A stretch of DNA of 46,506 bases from positions 1-46,506 of the forward strand of contig JAICUI010000019.1 of the NCBI GenBank assembly GCA_025935925.1, read 5' to 3'. Under the pieces are notes generated by a model. It was not told the DNA's origin, made no database searches, and saw nothing but the letters and a program-made list of their open reading frames with translations. The DNA comes from Chloroflexota bacterium. Its GTDB lineage: Bacteria > Chloroflexota > Limnocylindria > Limnocylindrales > CSP1-4. Positions 1 through 8,652 of the stretch are shown piece by piece. The first letter of the stretch is position 1. Every line of letters starts with the position of its first letter. Made by a program: the position numbers and the translations under genes.

Positions 1-1418
1 ACCCCGGCCTCCGGGACGACCTCCTCCACGCCGGCGGCGACCCCTTCGAAGACCTCGCCCGTCGAGCCGTCGATCGAGATGACGGCGCCCTCGTCGAGCC
101 GCCGGCCGCCGATGTCGACGGTCGATCCGTCGATGACCAGGCCGGCCGCCCCGACGACCGCCGGGATCCCCCACCCCCGCGCGACGACGGCCGCGTGGCT
201 CGCGAACCCGCCGCGGGACGTGAGGACGCCGCGGGACGCCCGCATGCCGACGACGTCGTCCGGCGACGTCTCGGCTCGCACGAGGATGACGTCGCGACCG
301 GCGGCCGCGGCATCGGCCGCGCCCTCGGGTGTCAGCCGGATCTCCCCGGAGACGACGCCCGGCGATGCACCGAGACCCCTGGCCAGCGCCGCGGGTCGAG
401 CGCCCCCCGCGACGACCCGTGTCGGCGGCGACGCGAGGATCGGCAGCACCCGCCGGACCGCCGCGTCCCGCGACAGCGGGAACGACGGGTCCGAGGCCAT
501 CTCGACCGCCATCCGCAGCGCCGCCTGCGGCGTCCGCTTGCCGACCCGCGTCTGGAGCAGCCACAGCCGCCCCTCCTCGATCGTGAACTCGATGTCGCAG
601 CAGTCCGCGAAGTGGCGCTCGAGCGTCGCGGAATGCCGTCGAAGCTCGTCGAACAACGCCGGCATCCGCGAGCCGAGGCCCGACACGGGCTCCGTGGCGT
701 GGGTGCCGGCGACCACGTCCTCGCCCTGCGCATCGAACAGCACGTCGCCGTAGAGCGCGGCCTCGCCCGTCGCCGGATTGCGCGTGAACAGCACGCCGGT
801 CCCCGAGTCCGAGCCCCGGTTGCCGAACACCATCGCCTGCACCGTCACGCCGGTGCCGAGGTCGTCGGGGATCCCCTCGACCTTCCGGTACGCGACCGCC
901 CGCTCGCTCAGCCACGACCGGAACACCGCCTCGATCGCGCCGCGGAGCTGCGCCCACGGCTCATCGGGCGCCGGCGCACCGACGACGGACGCGTACTGGT
1001 CCCGGAACCGCCGCAGGCAGTCGGCGGCGAAGGCCTCCGAGCCGGAGGCGCGCGCCAGCCCCGCGGCCGTCGAATCGTTCAGGCCGAGGTTCAGGATCGT
1101 GTCCATCATCCCGGGCATCGAACGAGGCGCGCCCGACCGCACGGACACCAGCAACGGATCCGACGGATCGCCGAACCGCCGCCCGACCCGGGCCTCGAGC
1201 GCCGCCATCGCCTCGCGCAGCTCCTCGTCGAGGCCCGCGGGCCAGCCGGACGCGAGGTACGCGCGGCACGCCTCGGTCGTGATCGTGAACGCCGGCGGCA
1301 CGGGCAGCCCGAGGTCGACCGCCATCGTCGACAGGTTCGCCGCCTTCCCGCCGAGCAGCAGGACGCGCTCCTCGACGGACCCCGCGGGCGGGTCGTCCGA
1401 CGCGTGGACCGAGGTCAC
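1..1418 (-). CDS. ppdK: Pyruvate phosphate dikinase-like protein (partial, C-terminus off window)
   Basis: Dikinase that would transfer ATP phosphates through a phosphohistidine to pyruvate or another acceptor. 472 residues are visible from a GTG start that overlaps the stop of the upstream Mo-hydroxylase gene (GTGA). The N-terminal ATP-grasp domain (about 1-335) carries the PPDK signature SVRSGAPRSMPGMMDTILNL near residues 92-111. The swivel domain follows, with catalytic His408 in GGFASHAAVVARG. The residue two before the His is Ala, where classical PPDK has Thr (TSH), and the His lies about 45 residues earlier than in textbook PPDK. The C-terminal PEP-binding barrel would lie beyond base 1, so I cannot tell a full PPDK from a shorter two-domain dikinase. 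It is the last visible gene of the operon starting at 7568. The family call is firm; the substrate is open. Confidence 0.88.
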   Translation of the reverse strand, partial: MTSVHASDDPPAGSVEERVLLLGGKAANLSTMAVDLGLPVPPAFTITTEACRAYLASGWPAGLDEELREAMAALEARVGRRFGDPSDPLLVSVRSGAPRSMPGMMDTILNLGLNDSTAAGLARASGSEAFAADCLRRFRDQYASVVGAPAPDEPWAQLRGAIEAVFRSWLSERAVAYRKVEGIPDDLGTGVTVQAMVFGNRGSDSGTGVLFTRNPATGEAALYGDVLFDAQGEDVVAGTHATEPVSGLGSRMPALFDELRRHSATLERHFADCCDIEFTIEEGRLWLLQTRVGKRTPQAALRMAVEMASDPSFPLSRDAAVRRVLPILASPPTRVVAGGARPAALARGLGASPGVVSGEIRLTPEGAADAAAAGRDVILVRAETSPDDVVGMRASRGVLTSRGGFASHAAVVARGWGIPAVVGAAGLVIDGSTVDIGGRRLDEGAVISIDGSTGEVFEGVAAGVEEVVPEAG

Positions 1419-3682
1419 GCGCCGGCCTCGCCGCGATCGCGCTCCTGGATCGCGCGCCATACGCGTTCGGGCGAGAACGGCAGGTCCCGGATCCGCACTC
1501 GGGCCGCCGCATGGATCGCCGCGCCCACGGCCGGCGCGACGCACAGCAGCGCCCCCTCGCTCATGCCCTTCGCGCCGAACGGGCCCGGCCCGTCCTCGTG
1601 CTCGACGAACGCGCTCTCGAGCGACCGCGGGAGGTCCATCGACGTCGGGATGCGGTAGTCGATCGCCCCGAGGTTGCGGATACGCCCCTCGTCGTCGAAC
1701 AGGTAGTGCTCCATGAGCGTGTGGCCGAGGCCCATGATCGCCGCGCCCTCGTCCTGCATCGTGACCTGGAGCGGGTTGAGCGCCTTGCCGACGTCCGACA
1801 CCGTCACGTGCCGGTGGATCGTCACGTCGCCCGTGTCCTCGTCGACCGACGCCTCGATGGCCGTGCAGTTGAACTCGAAGAAGGCCGCCGAGCCGCCGAG
1901 CGGGTGCGACGGATCCGCCTCCTTGCGCGCCTCGCCGAGCCCGGTGATCTCGCCGCCCAGCCGTCCGAGGCTGGCGGCGACGACGTCGGCGATCGGGAGG
2001 ACCGCGCCGCCCGGCAGCCGCACCACGCCGCCTTCGACGGCCACGGCGCCGGCCTCGACGCCGTGGACCCGCGCCGCCATGGCGGCGAGCTTGCGCTGGA
2101 TGTCGCGACAGGCATTCAGTACGGCATTCCCCATCAGCACGGTCGACCGCGACGCCGACGTCTGCTGGTCGTACGGCACGACCGCCGTATCACCCATGAC
2201 CACCGTGACCCAGTCCAGCGGCGCCCCGAGCTCCTGGCTCGCGACCTGCGCGAACACCGTCCGCGCGCCCTGCCCCATGTCGGACGTGCCGGCGTAGACG
2301 ACCACGGAGCCGTCCGCCAGCAGCCGGACGATGGACGTCGACAGCCCGGTCGTCGGGCCTGACTTGATGCCGACGGCGATCCCCCGTCCGCGACCCTCGG
2401 GCATGGGGCTCCCCCACCCGATCATGTCCGCAGCCTTCCGGACCGAGTCGGCCCAGTCGCCGTCGCACGGCGTGTCGAACGGGATGAACGGCTGGCCCTT
2501 GGCGGCGAGGTTGCGCAGCCGGACGTCGAGCGGATCGAGGCCGAGCGCCTCGCACGCCTCGTCCAGCGTCGACTCCACGGCCCAGTTGATCTGCGGGTTG
2601 CCGAAGCCGCGGAAGGCCGTCGACGGGACGGTGTGCGACAGGATCGACCGGCCGCGGATCCGGACGGCGGGGATGGCGTACGGACCCGCGCCGACGTACG
2701 AGCCCTTGCCGACCACGCGGTCCGCGATGTCCGTGTAGGCGCCGATGAGGTAGTCCGCGCGGATGTCCTCGAAGCAGATCGAGCCGTCGCGCGCGAGGCC
2801 GATGCGGACGGTCGCGTCGCACGCCGCGCGGCGCACCGCCTGGAACGTCTCCTCGAGCGTCAGGACCAGCTTCACCGGGCGTCCGACCCTCAGCGCGGCG
2901 AACGCGAGGGCGGGCTCGTACTTGGGATGCTGCTTGCCGCCGAACGCGCCGCCCGGGTCCGGCGCGACGACGCGGACGCGCGCCAGGGGCAGCTTCAGCA
3001 CGCCGGCGAGCATCCGCTGGAGCCAGTACGGGTGCTGGATCGCGCTCCACACGACGATGCCGTCGCCGTCCGGGGCCGCCATCCACGCGTGCGGCTCGAT
3101 CGCGAACTGGGTGACCATCGGGAACGTGTAGCGGCGCTCGAGGACGACGTCGGCGCCGCGCGCGGCCTGGTCGAGATCGCCCCAGCCCACCTCGTGCTCG
3201 TTGAGGACGTTGGTCTGCGCGAGCGCCTGGCCCTCGCGCAACGACGGGTCCTGGACCAGCGGCGCGTCGGCAGCGAGGGCGCCCTCGATCGTGAACACGG
3301 CCGGCAGCGGCTCGTGCTCGACGCGCACGGCGGCGGCGGCCGCCTCCGCCTGGTCGACCGTGTCGGCGACGACGATCGCCACGGGGTCGCCGTGGTACTT
3401 GGTCTCGCCGACGGCCAGCACGGGCCGGTCCCGGTTCTGGGGGCCGAAGCGCGGCACGGGCTGTGGGAGGTCGTCCGAGGTGAGGACGAGGTGGACGCCG
3501 GGCAGCGCGAGCGCCCCGCTCGCGTCGACGGACACGATCCGCGCATGCGCCGCGTCCACGGTGACGAGCTTGGCGTGGAGCGCGTCCGCGGGATGGAGAT
3601 CGGCGACGTACTGCTGGGCGCCCGTCACCCGGCCGAAGCCGCCGACCCGGGCGGGGGAGTCGCCCACGCGCGACGCGGTCAT
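1415..3682 (-). CDS. Xanthine dehydrogenase-family molybdenum hydroxylase, large (Moco) subunit
   Basis: Catalytic subunit of a three-subunit Mo hydroxylase that would hydroxylate a heterocycle or aldehyde. 755 residues from ATG 3682; this start overlaps the stop of the 2Fe-2S subunit by 4 bases (ATGA). Moco-binding motif GGAFGGK lies at about 244-250, TAFRGFGNPQ at about 355-364 (its Arg corresponds to the substrate-binding Arg of xanthine dehydrogenases), and the base Glu in AKGMSEG at about 709. The CO dehydrogenase active-site loop AYRCSFR is absent, so this is not CoxL. Reading farther upstream in frame would run into the small-subunit gene and is not credible. The substrate cannot be read from sequence; purines, nicotinate-like rings and aldehydes all remain possible. 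Confidence 0.93.
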   Translation of the reverse strand: MTASRVGDSPARVGGFGRVTGAQQYVADLHPADALHAKLVTVDAAHARIVSVDASGALALPGVHLVLTSDDLPQPVPRFGPQNRDRPVLAVGETKYHGDPVAIVVADTVDQAEAAAAAVRVEHEPLPAVFTIEGALAADAPLVQDPSLREGQALAQTNVLNEHEVGWGDLDQAARGADVVLERRYTFPMVTQFAIEPHAWMAAPDGDGIVVWSAIQHPYWLQRMLAGVLKLPLARVRVVAPDPGGAFGGKQHPKYEPALAFAALRVGRPVKLVLTLEETFQAVRRAACDATVRIGLARDGSICFEDIRADYLIGAYTDIADRVVGKGSYVGAGPYAIPAVRIRGRSILSHTVPSTAFRGFGNPQINWAVESTLDEACEALGLDPLDVRLRNLAAKGQPFIPFDTPCDGDWADSVRKAADMIGWGSPMPEGRGRGIAVGIKSGPTTGLSTSIVRLLADGSVVVYAGTSDMGQGARTVFAQVASQELGAPLDWVTVVMGDTAVVPYDQQTSASRSTVLMGNAVLNACRDIQRKLAAMAARVHGVEAGAVAVEGGVVRLPGGAVLPIADVVAASLGRLGGEITGLGEARKEADPSHPLGGSAAFFEFNCTAIEASVDEDTGDVTIHRHVTVSDVGKALNPLQVTMQDEGAAIMGLGHTLMEHYLFDDEGRIRNLGAIDYRIPTSMDLPRSLESAFVEHEDGPGPFGAKGMSEGALLCVAPAVGAAIHAAARVRIRDLPFSPERVWRAIQERDRGEAGA

Positions 3683-4188
3683 CGGGCGGCCGCGGCCGGC
3701 GCGCGCGGCTCGACCACGGCGGTGGCCGCGGTCTCGCGCACGGCGTCGAAGATCTGCTCGTAGCAGGCGCAGCGGCACAGGTTGCCGGCGAGGCCCTCCT
3801 CGATCTCCGGGTCCGACGGCTGCGGGGTCGTCTCGAGCAACGCCTGCGCCGCCATCAGCTGGCCCGGGATGCAGTAGCCGCACTGGACCGCGCCGTGCTC
3901 CAGGAACTTCGCCTGGAGCGTCGACAACCCGCCACCCGCCGGTGCCAGCCCCTCGACCGTTCGGACGTCCGCGCCCGCGACCTCGGCGGCGAGGACCAGA
4001 CACGAATCGACGGCTCGACCGTCGACCATCACGGTGCACGCGCCGCACTCGCCGACGAGGCAGCATGACTTGGCGCCGGTCAGGGCGAGGTCGTCGCGCA
4101 GGGCGTCGAGCAGCGTGTGGTGCGGTTCGACCTCGACGCGCCGCCGCGCCCCGTTGAGCACGAGCTCGATCGCGACACGCTCAGCCAT
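3679..4188 (-). CDS. Mo hydroxylase small subunit, two [2Fe-2S] clusters
   Basis: Electron-transfer subunit passing electrons from the Mo centre to FAD. 169 residues from ATG 4188; the start overlaps the end of the FAD-subunit gene by 8 bases. The N-terminal plant-ferredoxin-like domain has the Cys set in CCLVGECGACTVMVDG plus a later Cys in VDSC. The C-terminal helical domain has QCGYCIPG and CRCACY, the second cluster's ligands. Length is normal for CoxS/XdhC-type subunits. The tail ends in an Ala-rich stretch. It sits between the FAD and Moco subunits in the order medium-small-large, common for CoxMSL-type operons. Confidence 0.95.
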   Translation of the reverse strand: MAERVAIELVLNGARRRVEVEPHHTLLDALRDDLALTGAKSCCLVGECGACTVMVDGRAVDSCLVLAAEVAGADVRTVEGLAPAGGGLSTLQAKFLEHGAVQCGYCIPGQLMAAQALLETTPQPSDPEIEEGLAGNLCRCACYEQIFDAVRETAATAVVEPRAPAAAAR

Positions 4189-5041
4189 CGGCGAGCCTCC
4201 CGAGCGCGGTCGCACGCGCACGACGCGCCAGCACGCGCAGCATCGCGAGCCGGTACCCGGGGCTCGCGCGCATCGACGTCCGCGACGGCGCGGCGTCCCC
4301 CAGGAGCCGATCCAGGATCGCGTCGACGTCGGCGTCGGTTGCCGACCGGTCCCCGAGGGTGGCGGTGTCGTCGACCCGCACGACCGGGCGCGGCCCCACG
4401 CTGCCGAAGGCGAGGCGTGCCGCCCCGCGGGCGTCGACCCCGACCGCCATCGTGACCGCCGCGAGGTCGTGGCCGCGCCGGCGCGTCCGGCGCTCGTGGG
4501 CGCTCGCGAGGCGCGTCGAGGGCAGCGGGAGGTCGACCGCCGTCACGAGCTCCCCGCGGGCGAGCGTCGTGACGCCCGAGCGCACGAAGAACGCGTCGAG
4601 CGGGATGCGGCGCGTGCCCTCGGGTCCCGCCGCCACGACCACGGCGCCGTGGACCAGCAGCGCGGGCGCCGTGTCGGCTGCGGGGGAGGCGTTGCACAGG
4701 TTCCCGGCCAGGGTCGCCCGGTTCCGGATCTGGACCGAGCCGACGTACGCCGCGGCGTCGGCCAGCGCGGCGAACTCGTGCCGGATCACCGGGTGTGCGG
4801 CGATCTCGGTCATCGTGGTCGTCGCGCCGATGACGAGCCGGCCGTCGTCGGCCCGGATCCCGGGCGCGAGCTCCGGGACGCGCTTGACGTCGACGACGAC
4901 CTCCGGGTCGAGCGACCCGTCGCGCAGCCGGATGAGCAGGTCCGTGCCGCCGGCGAGGACGCGCGCCCCGGGACCCCGCTCCTCGAGCAGCGCGACGGCC
5001 TCGGCGAGGGTTCCGGGCCGGGAATACGCGAACGGCTGCAC
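4181..5041 (-). CDS. Mo hydroxylase medium subunit, FAD-binding
   Basis: FAD-binding subunit of the hydroxylase. 286 residues. The FAD pyrophosphate loop AGGTDLLIRLRDG lies near residues 30-42, and the second signature IRNRATLAGNLCNASPAAD near 104-122. The C-terminal CO dehydrogenase flavoprotein domain occupies about 175-280. It starts 16 bases after the GntR regulator gene and overlaps the small-subunit start by 8 bases, so translation is probably coupled. Size and motif order match CoxM/XdhB-type subunits. Confidence 0.94.
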   Translation of the reverse strand: MQPFAYSRPGTLAEAVALLEERGPGARVLAGGTDLLIRLRDGSLDPEVVVDVKRVPELAPGIRADDGRLVIGATTTMTEIAAHPVIRHEFAALADAAAYVGSVQIRNRATLAGNLCNASPAADTAPALLVHGAVVVAAGPEGTRRIPLDAFFVRSGVTTLARGELVTAVDLPLPSTRLASAHERRTRRRGHDLAAVTMAVGVDARGAARLAFGSVGPRPVVRVDDTATLGDRSATDADVDAILDRLLGDAAPSRTSMRASPGYRLAMLRVLARRARATALGRLADG

Positions 5042-5057
5042 GATGGACGGGCCGGCC

Positions 5058-5750
5058 TCAGGACCGCGCCGGGCCGGCAGCGATGCCGCCGCCGTCGACG
5101 CGCGGCCAGCGCTCGGCCAGGGAGGTTCGAGCGGTCGCGAAGTGGTCCCGGATCACGGCCTCGGCCCGCGGCGGATCGCCCGCGCGGAGCGCCTCGAGGA
5201 TCGGCCGGTGGAGCTCCGCCATCTCGCGGCGGTCGCCTCCGGGGACGGCCATGTTGATGTACGTCCGCGAGTACGGCTCGAGCTGCGCCCAGACCCGCCG
5301 CAGCGTCGCGTTCCCGGCGGCGTCGACGAGACGCGCGTGGAACGCCGCGTCGGCCGCGGCCTCGCCCACGGTGTCCCCGGCATCGGCGCAGCGTCGCATC
5401 TCGTCGAGCAGGGCGGCCATCGCCTCGACGTCGGCACGCGACAGCCGCGTGACGGCGTGGCGCGCGGCCATCGCCTCGAGCTCGGCACGGACGCCGTACG
5501 CCTCGAGCAGCTCCTCGAGCCCGGGGCGCCGGACCCGCGCGCCGCGGAACGGCGAGATCTCCACGACGCCCAGCGCCTCGAGGTCGCGCAGCGCCTCGCG
5601 GACCGGCGCCTGGCTGGTCCCGAGCTCGCGGGCCACGCGCGTCTCGACGATCCGCGACCCGGGCGGGTACGTGCCGTCCACGATGCGCTCCAGCAGCCGG
5701 TCCTTGACCGCGTGGGACAGGACGCCTCGGGTGATCGTCGCCTCGGACAT
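5058..5750 (-). CDS. GntR-family regulator, FadR/FCD type
   Basis: Ligand-responsive transcription factor, probably the local regulator of the surrounding operon. 230 residues. The N-terminal winged helix (about 10-75) contains the recognition segment GTSQAPVREALRDLEALG. The C-terminal FCD domain has the metal/ligand residues in DAAFHARLVDAAGN (about 139-152) and a late HRPILEAL and RDHF. FCD regulators usually bind carboxylic acids and control their catabolic genes. It lies inside the operon, 15 bases after the PEP-utilising enzyme gene and 16 before the FAD subunit, so it would be autoregulated. A repeat-rich candidate operator lies at 7590-7606. Confidence 0.93.
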   Translation of the reverse strand: MSEATITRGVLSHAVKDRLLERIVDGTYPPGSRIVETRVARELGTSQAPVREALRDLEALGVVEISPFRGARVRRPGLEELLEAYGVRAELEAMAARHAVTRLSRADVEAMAALLDEMRRCADAGDTVGEAAADAAFHARLVDAAGNATLRRVWAQLEPYSRTYINMAVPGGDRREMAELHRPILEALRAGDPPRAEAVIRDHFATARTSLAERWPRVDGGGIAAGPARS

Positions 5751-5765
5751 CGACGGCCGGCGACC

Positions 5766-7568
5766 TCAGTCGAACGCGACGACGTCGGCAGACGCGGTGA
5801 CCGGCTCCGCCGCATGCCCACCGGCCCGCTCGAGGATCTCGACGACGCCCTCGCTCCCGGTGGCGTCGATCCGGATCCGGTCCCCGGTCCGGATCCTCGC
5901 GCTTCCGACCGACGTGCCGACGACGGCCGGGATCTCGTACTCGCGGGCCAGCACCGCCGGGTGCGCCGCGAACCCGCCCGCATCGGTGACGAGCCCGCCG
6001 ATGCGGCCGAACAGCACCTGCCACGCGGGGTTGGTCATCTGGCACACGAGCAGGTCGCCGTGCTGGACCTGGTCGAACTCGGCCTCCTCGAGGACCACGC
6101 GGGCCGTGCCCTCGACCACGCCCGGCGAGCCCGGGATCCCGGTGACCCGCCCCGTGTCGGCCGACTGGCCGCGATGGAACTTCTCCGGGAACCCCCAGTT
6201 GACGAGGTACGGGAACGCGAGCTGGGTCTCGGTCGCGGTCCCGACCCAGTCGCGCGGCTTCATCCGGTACGCGCGCTCTCGGGCCGCGCGCGCCCGGGCC
6301 ACGATCGCCCGGCCGTCGATGCCGTGGGGGTCGCCGATGAACGCGCGCAGCTCGTTGTACCGGAACAGGACCACATCGTCGGGCGCGTCGAGGACGCCCA
6401 GCTCCACGAGCTTCTCGCCGATCGCGATCAGCACCAGGCGCACGTGGGCGTTGGCCCCCTGGTCGATGTAGAAGTGGTGGTCGGGCGTCAGCGGCGCCAT
6501 CCGGAGGTTCGTCTCGTTCGCGACGCGCATCCGGTCGAGCGCGTCACCCTCGAGGCCGCGCAGGATCTCGGCGCTCGCGGCCTCGATGTCCGCCTTGAGC
6601 GCCGCGATCTTCGTCGGGTAGTCGTAGTCCTCGGCCACCTGGTCGCGGACGAGCTGGAGGACCGGCTCCATCTGCTCCCGGAACGTCGGGAAGATGAACT
6701 CGTGGCTCCACACCGCGTGCCAGCCGAACTCGCGCTGGTAGGGCTCGACGCGCTCGCTGATGAACCTGCGGCCGCGGTCGGAGTCCTTGAGCGCCTGCGC
6801 GATGCCGGCGCCCGTCGGCGCCTCGAAGATCCGGGCGAGGTCGGCGTCGGCCTTGACCTCCTCCTTCATCTCCCACAGCGCGCGGATCTTGTCCCAGTTG
6901 CGGTCGCTGGCGGAGTTCTGGAGGCGGCCGAGCAGCGCGTCGTCGACCCGGCCGTGCGTCAGCTGCATGACCGCCCGCAGGTTCTGGGTCGCGCTGAACT
7001 GGGCGAAGTTCAGCATCCAGTGGATCTTCCAGTGGCGGTCGTGGATGTCGATCGCGTCCTCGAACAGGACGGCGAGCCGGGCGAGGCTCATCTCCGAGCG
7101 CCGGTCGAGCGCCTCCTCGAGGTACGCGAAGTTGCGGTCCATCTCGGGGACAAGCCGGTCGCGCCACCAGTCCGCGAACTCCGCGCCGTACACGGGCAGG
7201 ACGGCACCCAGGTACTTGTCGATCGACCCCGGGTACCGCGGGTCCTGCGGCACGACGGCGTCGATCTCGTAGCCGTACTCCTGGGTCGCGACCTTCACGC
7301 CCGCCTCCGCGGGGATCGCCGCCGTGTACAGGTAGCCGTTGATGTTCTTCGCGATCCAGTCCGAGGCGAACGGCGTCCCGAACCGCCGGAACATGTGGTC
7401 GCAGGTGAGCCACCAGCCGCCGATGTCCTCGAACATCGGGCTCAGCGGGTGCGGGCAGTGGAGGTCGTCGAAGACCCAGAACAGGTCCCGCTCGGTCTCG
7501 GAGGCCCACTCGATGGGAAACGTGTCGTCGCCGTGGAAGGTCGCGAGCGGGGCTTCCTTGAGCGGCAC
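5766..7568 (-). CDS. PEP-utilising enzyme, swivel-domain protein without ATP-grasp domain
   Basis: 600 residues from GTG 7568; an upstream GGAGGAG at 7574-7580 with 5-base spacing decides this start over an in-frame upstream ATG. The C-terminal phosphohistidine swivel domain (about 470-590) contains GGFAAHPAVLAREYEIPAVV, with catalytic His536. The N-terminal 460 residues are mostly helical and start with a FWVFDDLHCPHPLSPMF block that I associate with the PEP-utilising mobile-subunit family. There is no ATP-grasp and no PEP-binding barrel, so it needs a partner to charge the histidine. Related known systems are phenylphosphate synthase (separate ATP-binding and His subunits) and rifampicin phosphotransferase. 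The dikinase at 1-1418 in the same operon is a candidate partner. First gene of the operon; cytoplasmic. Confidence 0.85.
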   Translation of the reverse strand: MPLKEAPLATFHGDDTFPIEWASETERDLFWVFDDLHCPHPLSPMFEDIGGWWLTCDHMFRRFGTPFASDWIAKNINGYLYTAAIPAEAGVKVATQEYGYEIDAVVPQDPRYPGSIDKYLGAVLPVYGAEFADWWRDRLVPEMDRNFAYLEEALDRRSEMSLARLAVLFEDAIDIHDRHWKIHWMLNFAQFSATQNLRAVMQLTHGRVDDALLGRLQNSASDRNWDKIRALWEMKEEVKADADLARIFEAPTGAGIAQALKDSDRGRRFISERVEPYQREFGWHAVWSHEFIFPTFREQMEPVLQLVRDQVAEDYDYPTKIAALKADIEAASAEILRGLEGDALDRMRVANETNLRMAPLTPDHHFYIDQGANAHVRLVLIAIGEKLVELGVLDAPDDVVLFRYNELRAFIGDPHGIDGRAIVARARAARERAYRMKPRDWVGTATETQLAFPYLVNWGFPEKFHRGQSADTGRVTGIPGSPGVVEGTARVVLEEAEFDQVQHGDLLVCQMTNPAWQVLFGRIGGLVTDAGGFAAHPAVLAREYEIPAVVGTSVGSARIRTGDRIRIDATGSEGVVEILERAGGHAAEPVTASADVVAFD

Positions 7569-7589
7569 CGTGGCTCCTCCAGCCCGTCG

Positions 7590-7606
7590 ATCATCGATCA
7601 TTTGAT
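7590..7606. promoter_or_regulatory. Candidate GntR operator
   Basis: An AT-rich patch in otherwise GC-rich DNA reads ATCATCGATCATTTGAT. It holds a direct repeat (ATCAT-CG-ATCAT) and an inverted repeat (ATCA-TT-TGAT), overlapping the -10 box and predicted transcription start. The position suits repression by the operon's own GntR/FCD protein. It is not a textbook FadR site, so assignment is tentative. Confidence 0.4.
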
Positions 7607-7633
7607 GGTAGGAACGCGGTCGCAGGGGGTCAA
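7605..7633 (-). promoter_or_regulatory. Sigma70-like promoter of the Mo-hydroxylase/dikinase operon
   Basis: On the minus strand, TTGACC (7628-7633) and TACCAT (7605-7610) are separated by 17 bases. The predicted start of transcription near 7598 lies about 30 bases before the GTG at 7568, leaving room for the GGAGGAG ribosome site. Confidence 0.6.
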
Positions 7634-7660
7634 GCGAACGGCGGCTGCAAGAATGGCGTC

Positions 7661-8545
7661 GTGACGGCCCCCGCGATCCCGATCCACCCCGCTCCCTCGC
7701 GGCGCATCCGGTGCGTCCCGGACGACTGGACGGTGTGGGCGTTCTCCGACGTGCACGCCGTGCTGAGCGGTCTCGAGGCGGCGCTGCAGGAGGCGGGCGT
7801 CGTGGACGAGGAGCTCCACTGGGCGGCGCCGCCACGGACGGCCGTCGTCGGTTGTGGGGACTACGTCGACCGGGGCCGCGAGAGCCGCCGGCTGGTCGAG
7901 TGGCTGCGACAGCTCGAGGGCGAGGCGGCGGCGGCCGGGGGCGCGGTCGAGCTGGCGCGTGGCAACCACGAGCTGCAGCTCCTCCAGGCGGCGAACGGGG
8001 ATGCCGAGGTCGTGGACGTCTGGCTGCGCTACGGCGGCTGGCCGACGCTCGCGTCGTGGGGCCTCGCGGGGACCCCCGAAGAGGTGCCGGCGCTGCTGCG
8101 GCGGCTGGACGCGCTGACCCCGGGCGTCCTCGCCTGGTTCGCCGACCTGGCGGAGGCCGTGCGCTGGCGGGACGTCCTGCTCGTCCACGGCGGGCTCGTG
8201 CCCGAGGGCTCGCTCGCCGACTTCGGCACCCGGACGGACGACCACCTGTACGTCCGGGCGACGTTCTTCACGACGCCGTGGTCCAGCGGCGAGTTCGCCC
8301 GCTACGAGATGGCGGGCGTGCGGCGCGTGGTGTTCGGCCATACGCCGCAGCCGCAGGGCGACCAAGCGTTCCACGGCGGGCGGTCGCTGGCGATCGACAC
8401 CAACGCCGGCCGGAACCCGACCCTGCCGCCGGACGCCCGGTCGCTGATCACGCTCGTGGAGCTGCGTGGCGACGTGTCGTTCAAGGACGCGCGACGGGTC
8501 GTCGTCCCGGTTGAGGACGCGCCGGACGCGGTGGCACCCGACTAG
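7661..8545 (+). CDS. PPP-type metallophosphoesterase (Ser/Thr phosphatase fold)
   Basis: 294 residues from GTG 7661. Metal-binding motifs appear in family order: FSDVHAV (about 28-34), [10 protein letters not shown] (about 66-75), RGNHE (about 104-108), LLVHGG and VFGHTPQ, with a final DTNAG. This set is typical of PPP phosphatases and diadenosine tetraphosphatase-like bacterial enzymes. No signal peptide or membrane segment, so cytoplasmic. It is transcribed divergently from the dikinase operon; an AAGAAT box at 7649-7654 lies 6 bases before the start, suggesting a leaderless message. Whether it acts on phosphoprotein or nucleotide cannot be decided. Confidence 0.88.
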   Translation: MTAPAIPIHPAPSRRIRCVPDDWTVWAFSDVHAVLSGLEAALQEAGVVDEELHWAAPPRTAVVGCGDYVDRGRESRRLVEWLRQLEGEAAAAGGAVELARGNHELQLLQAANGDAEVVDVWLRYGGWPTLASWGLAGTPEEVPALLRRLDALTPGVLAWFADLAEAVRWRDVLLVHGGLVPEGSLADFGTRTDDHLYVRATFFTTPWSSGEFARYEMAGVRRVVFGHTPQPQGDQAFHGGRSLAIDTNAGRNPTLPPDARSLITLVELRGDVSFKDARRVVVPVEDAPDAVAPD

Positions 8546-8652
8546 GCCAGCTGGGCGGGTACCCATCCGCCGGGCGATCCGTCGCGAACAGGGGTCAGAC
8601 CGCGCGCCATCGACCGGCAAGCCCCGCCGGCCGCGCGGCTGGAGGAACACTC

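Noticed and set aside
1415..3682. Carbon monoxide dehydrogenase large subunit (CoxL)
   Set aside because: The AYRCSFR active-site loop is missing; TAFRGFG at the same place indicates the xanthine dehydrogenase/aldehyde oxidase side of the family.
4359..7664. An 1101-codon open frame on the plus strand
   Set aside because: Antisense to the hydroxylase operon; composition is Arg/Asp/His/Pro-rich with no domain, a usual effect of high GC third positions.
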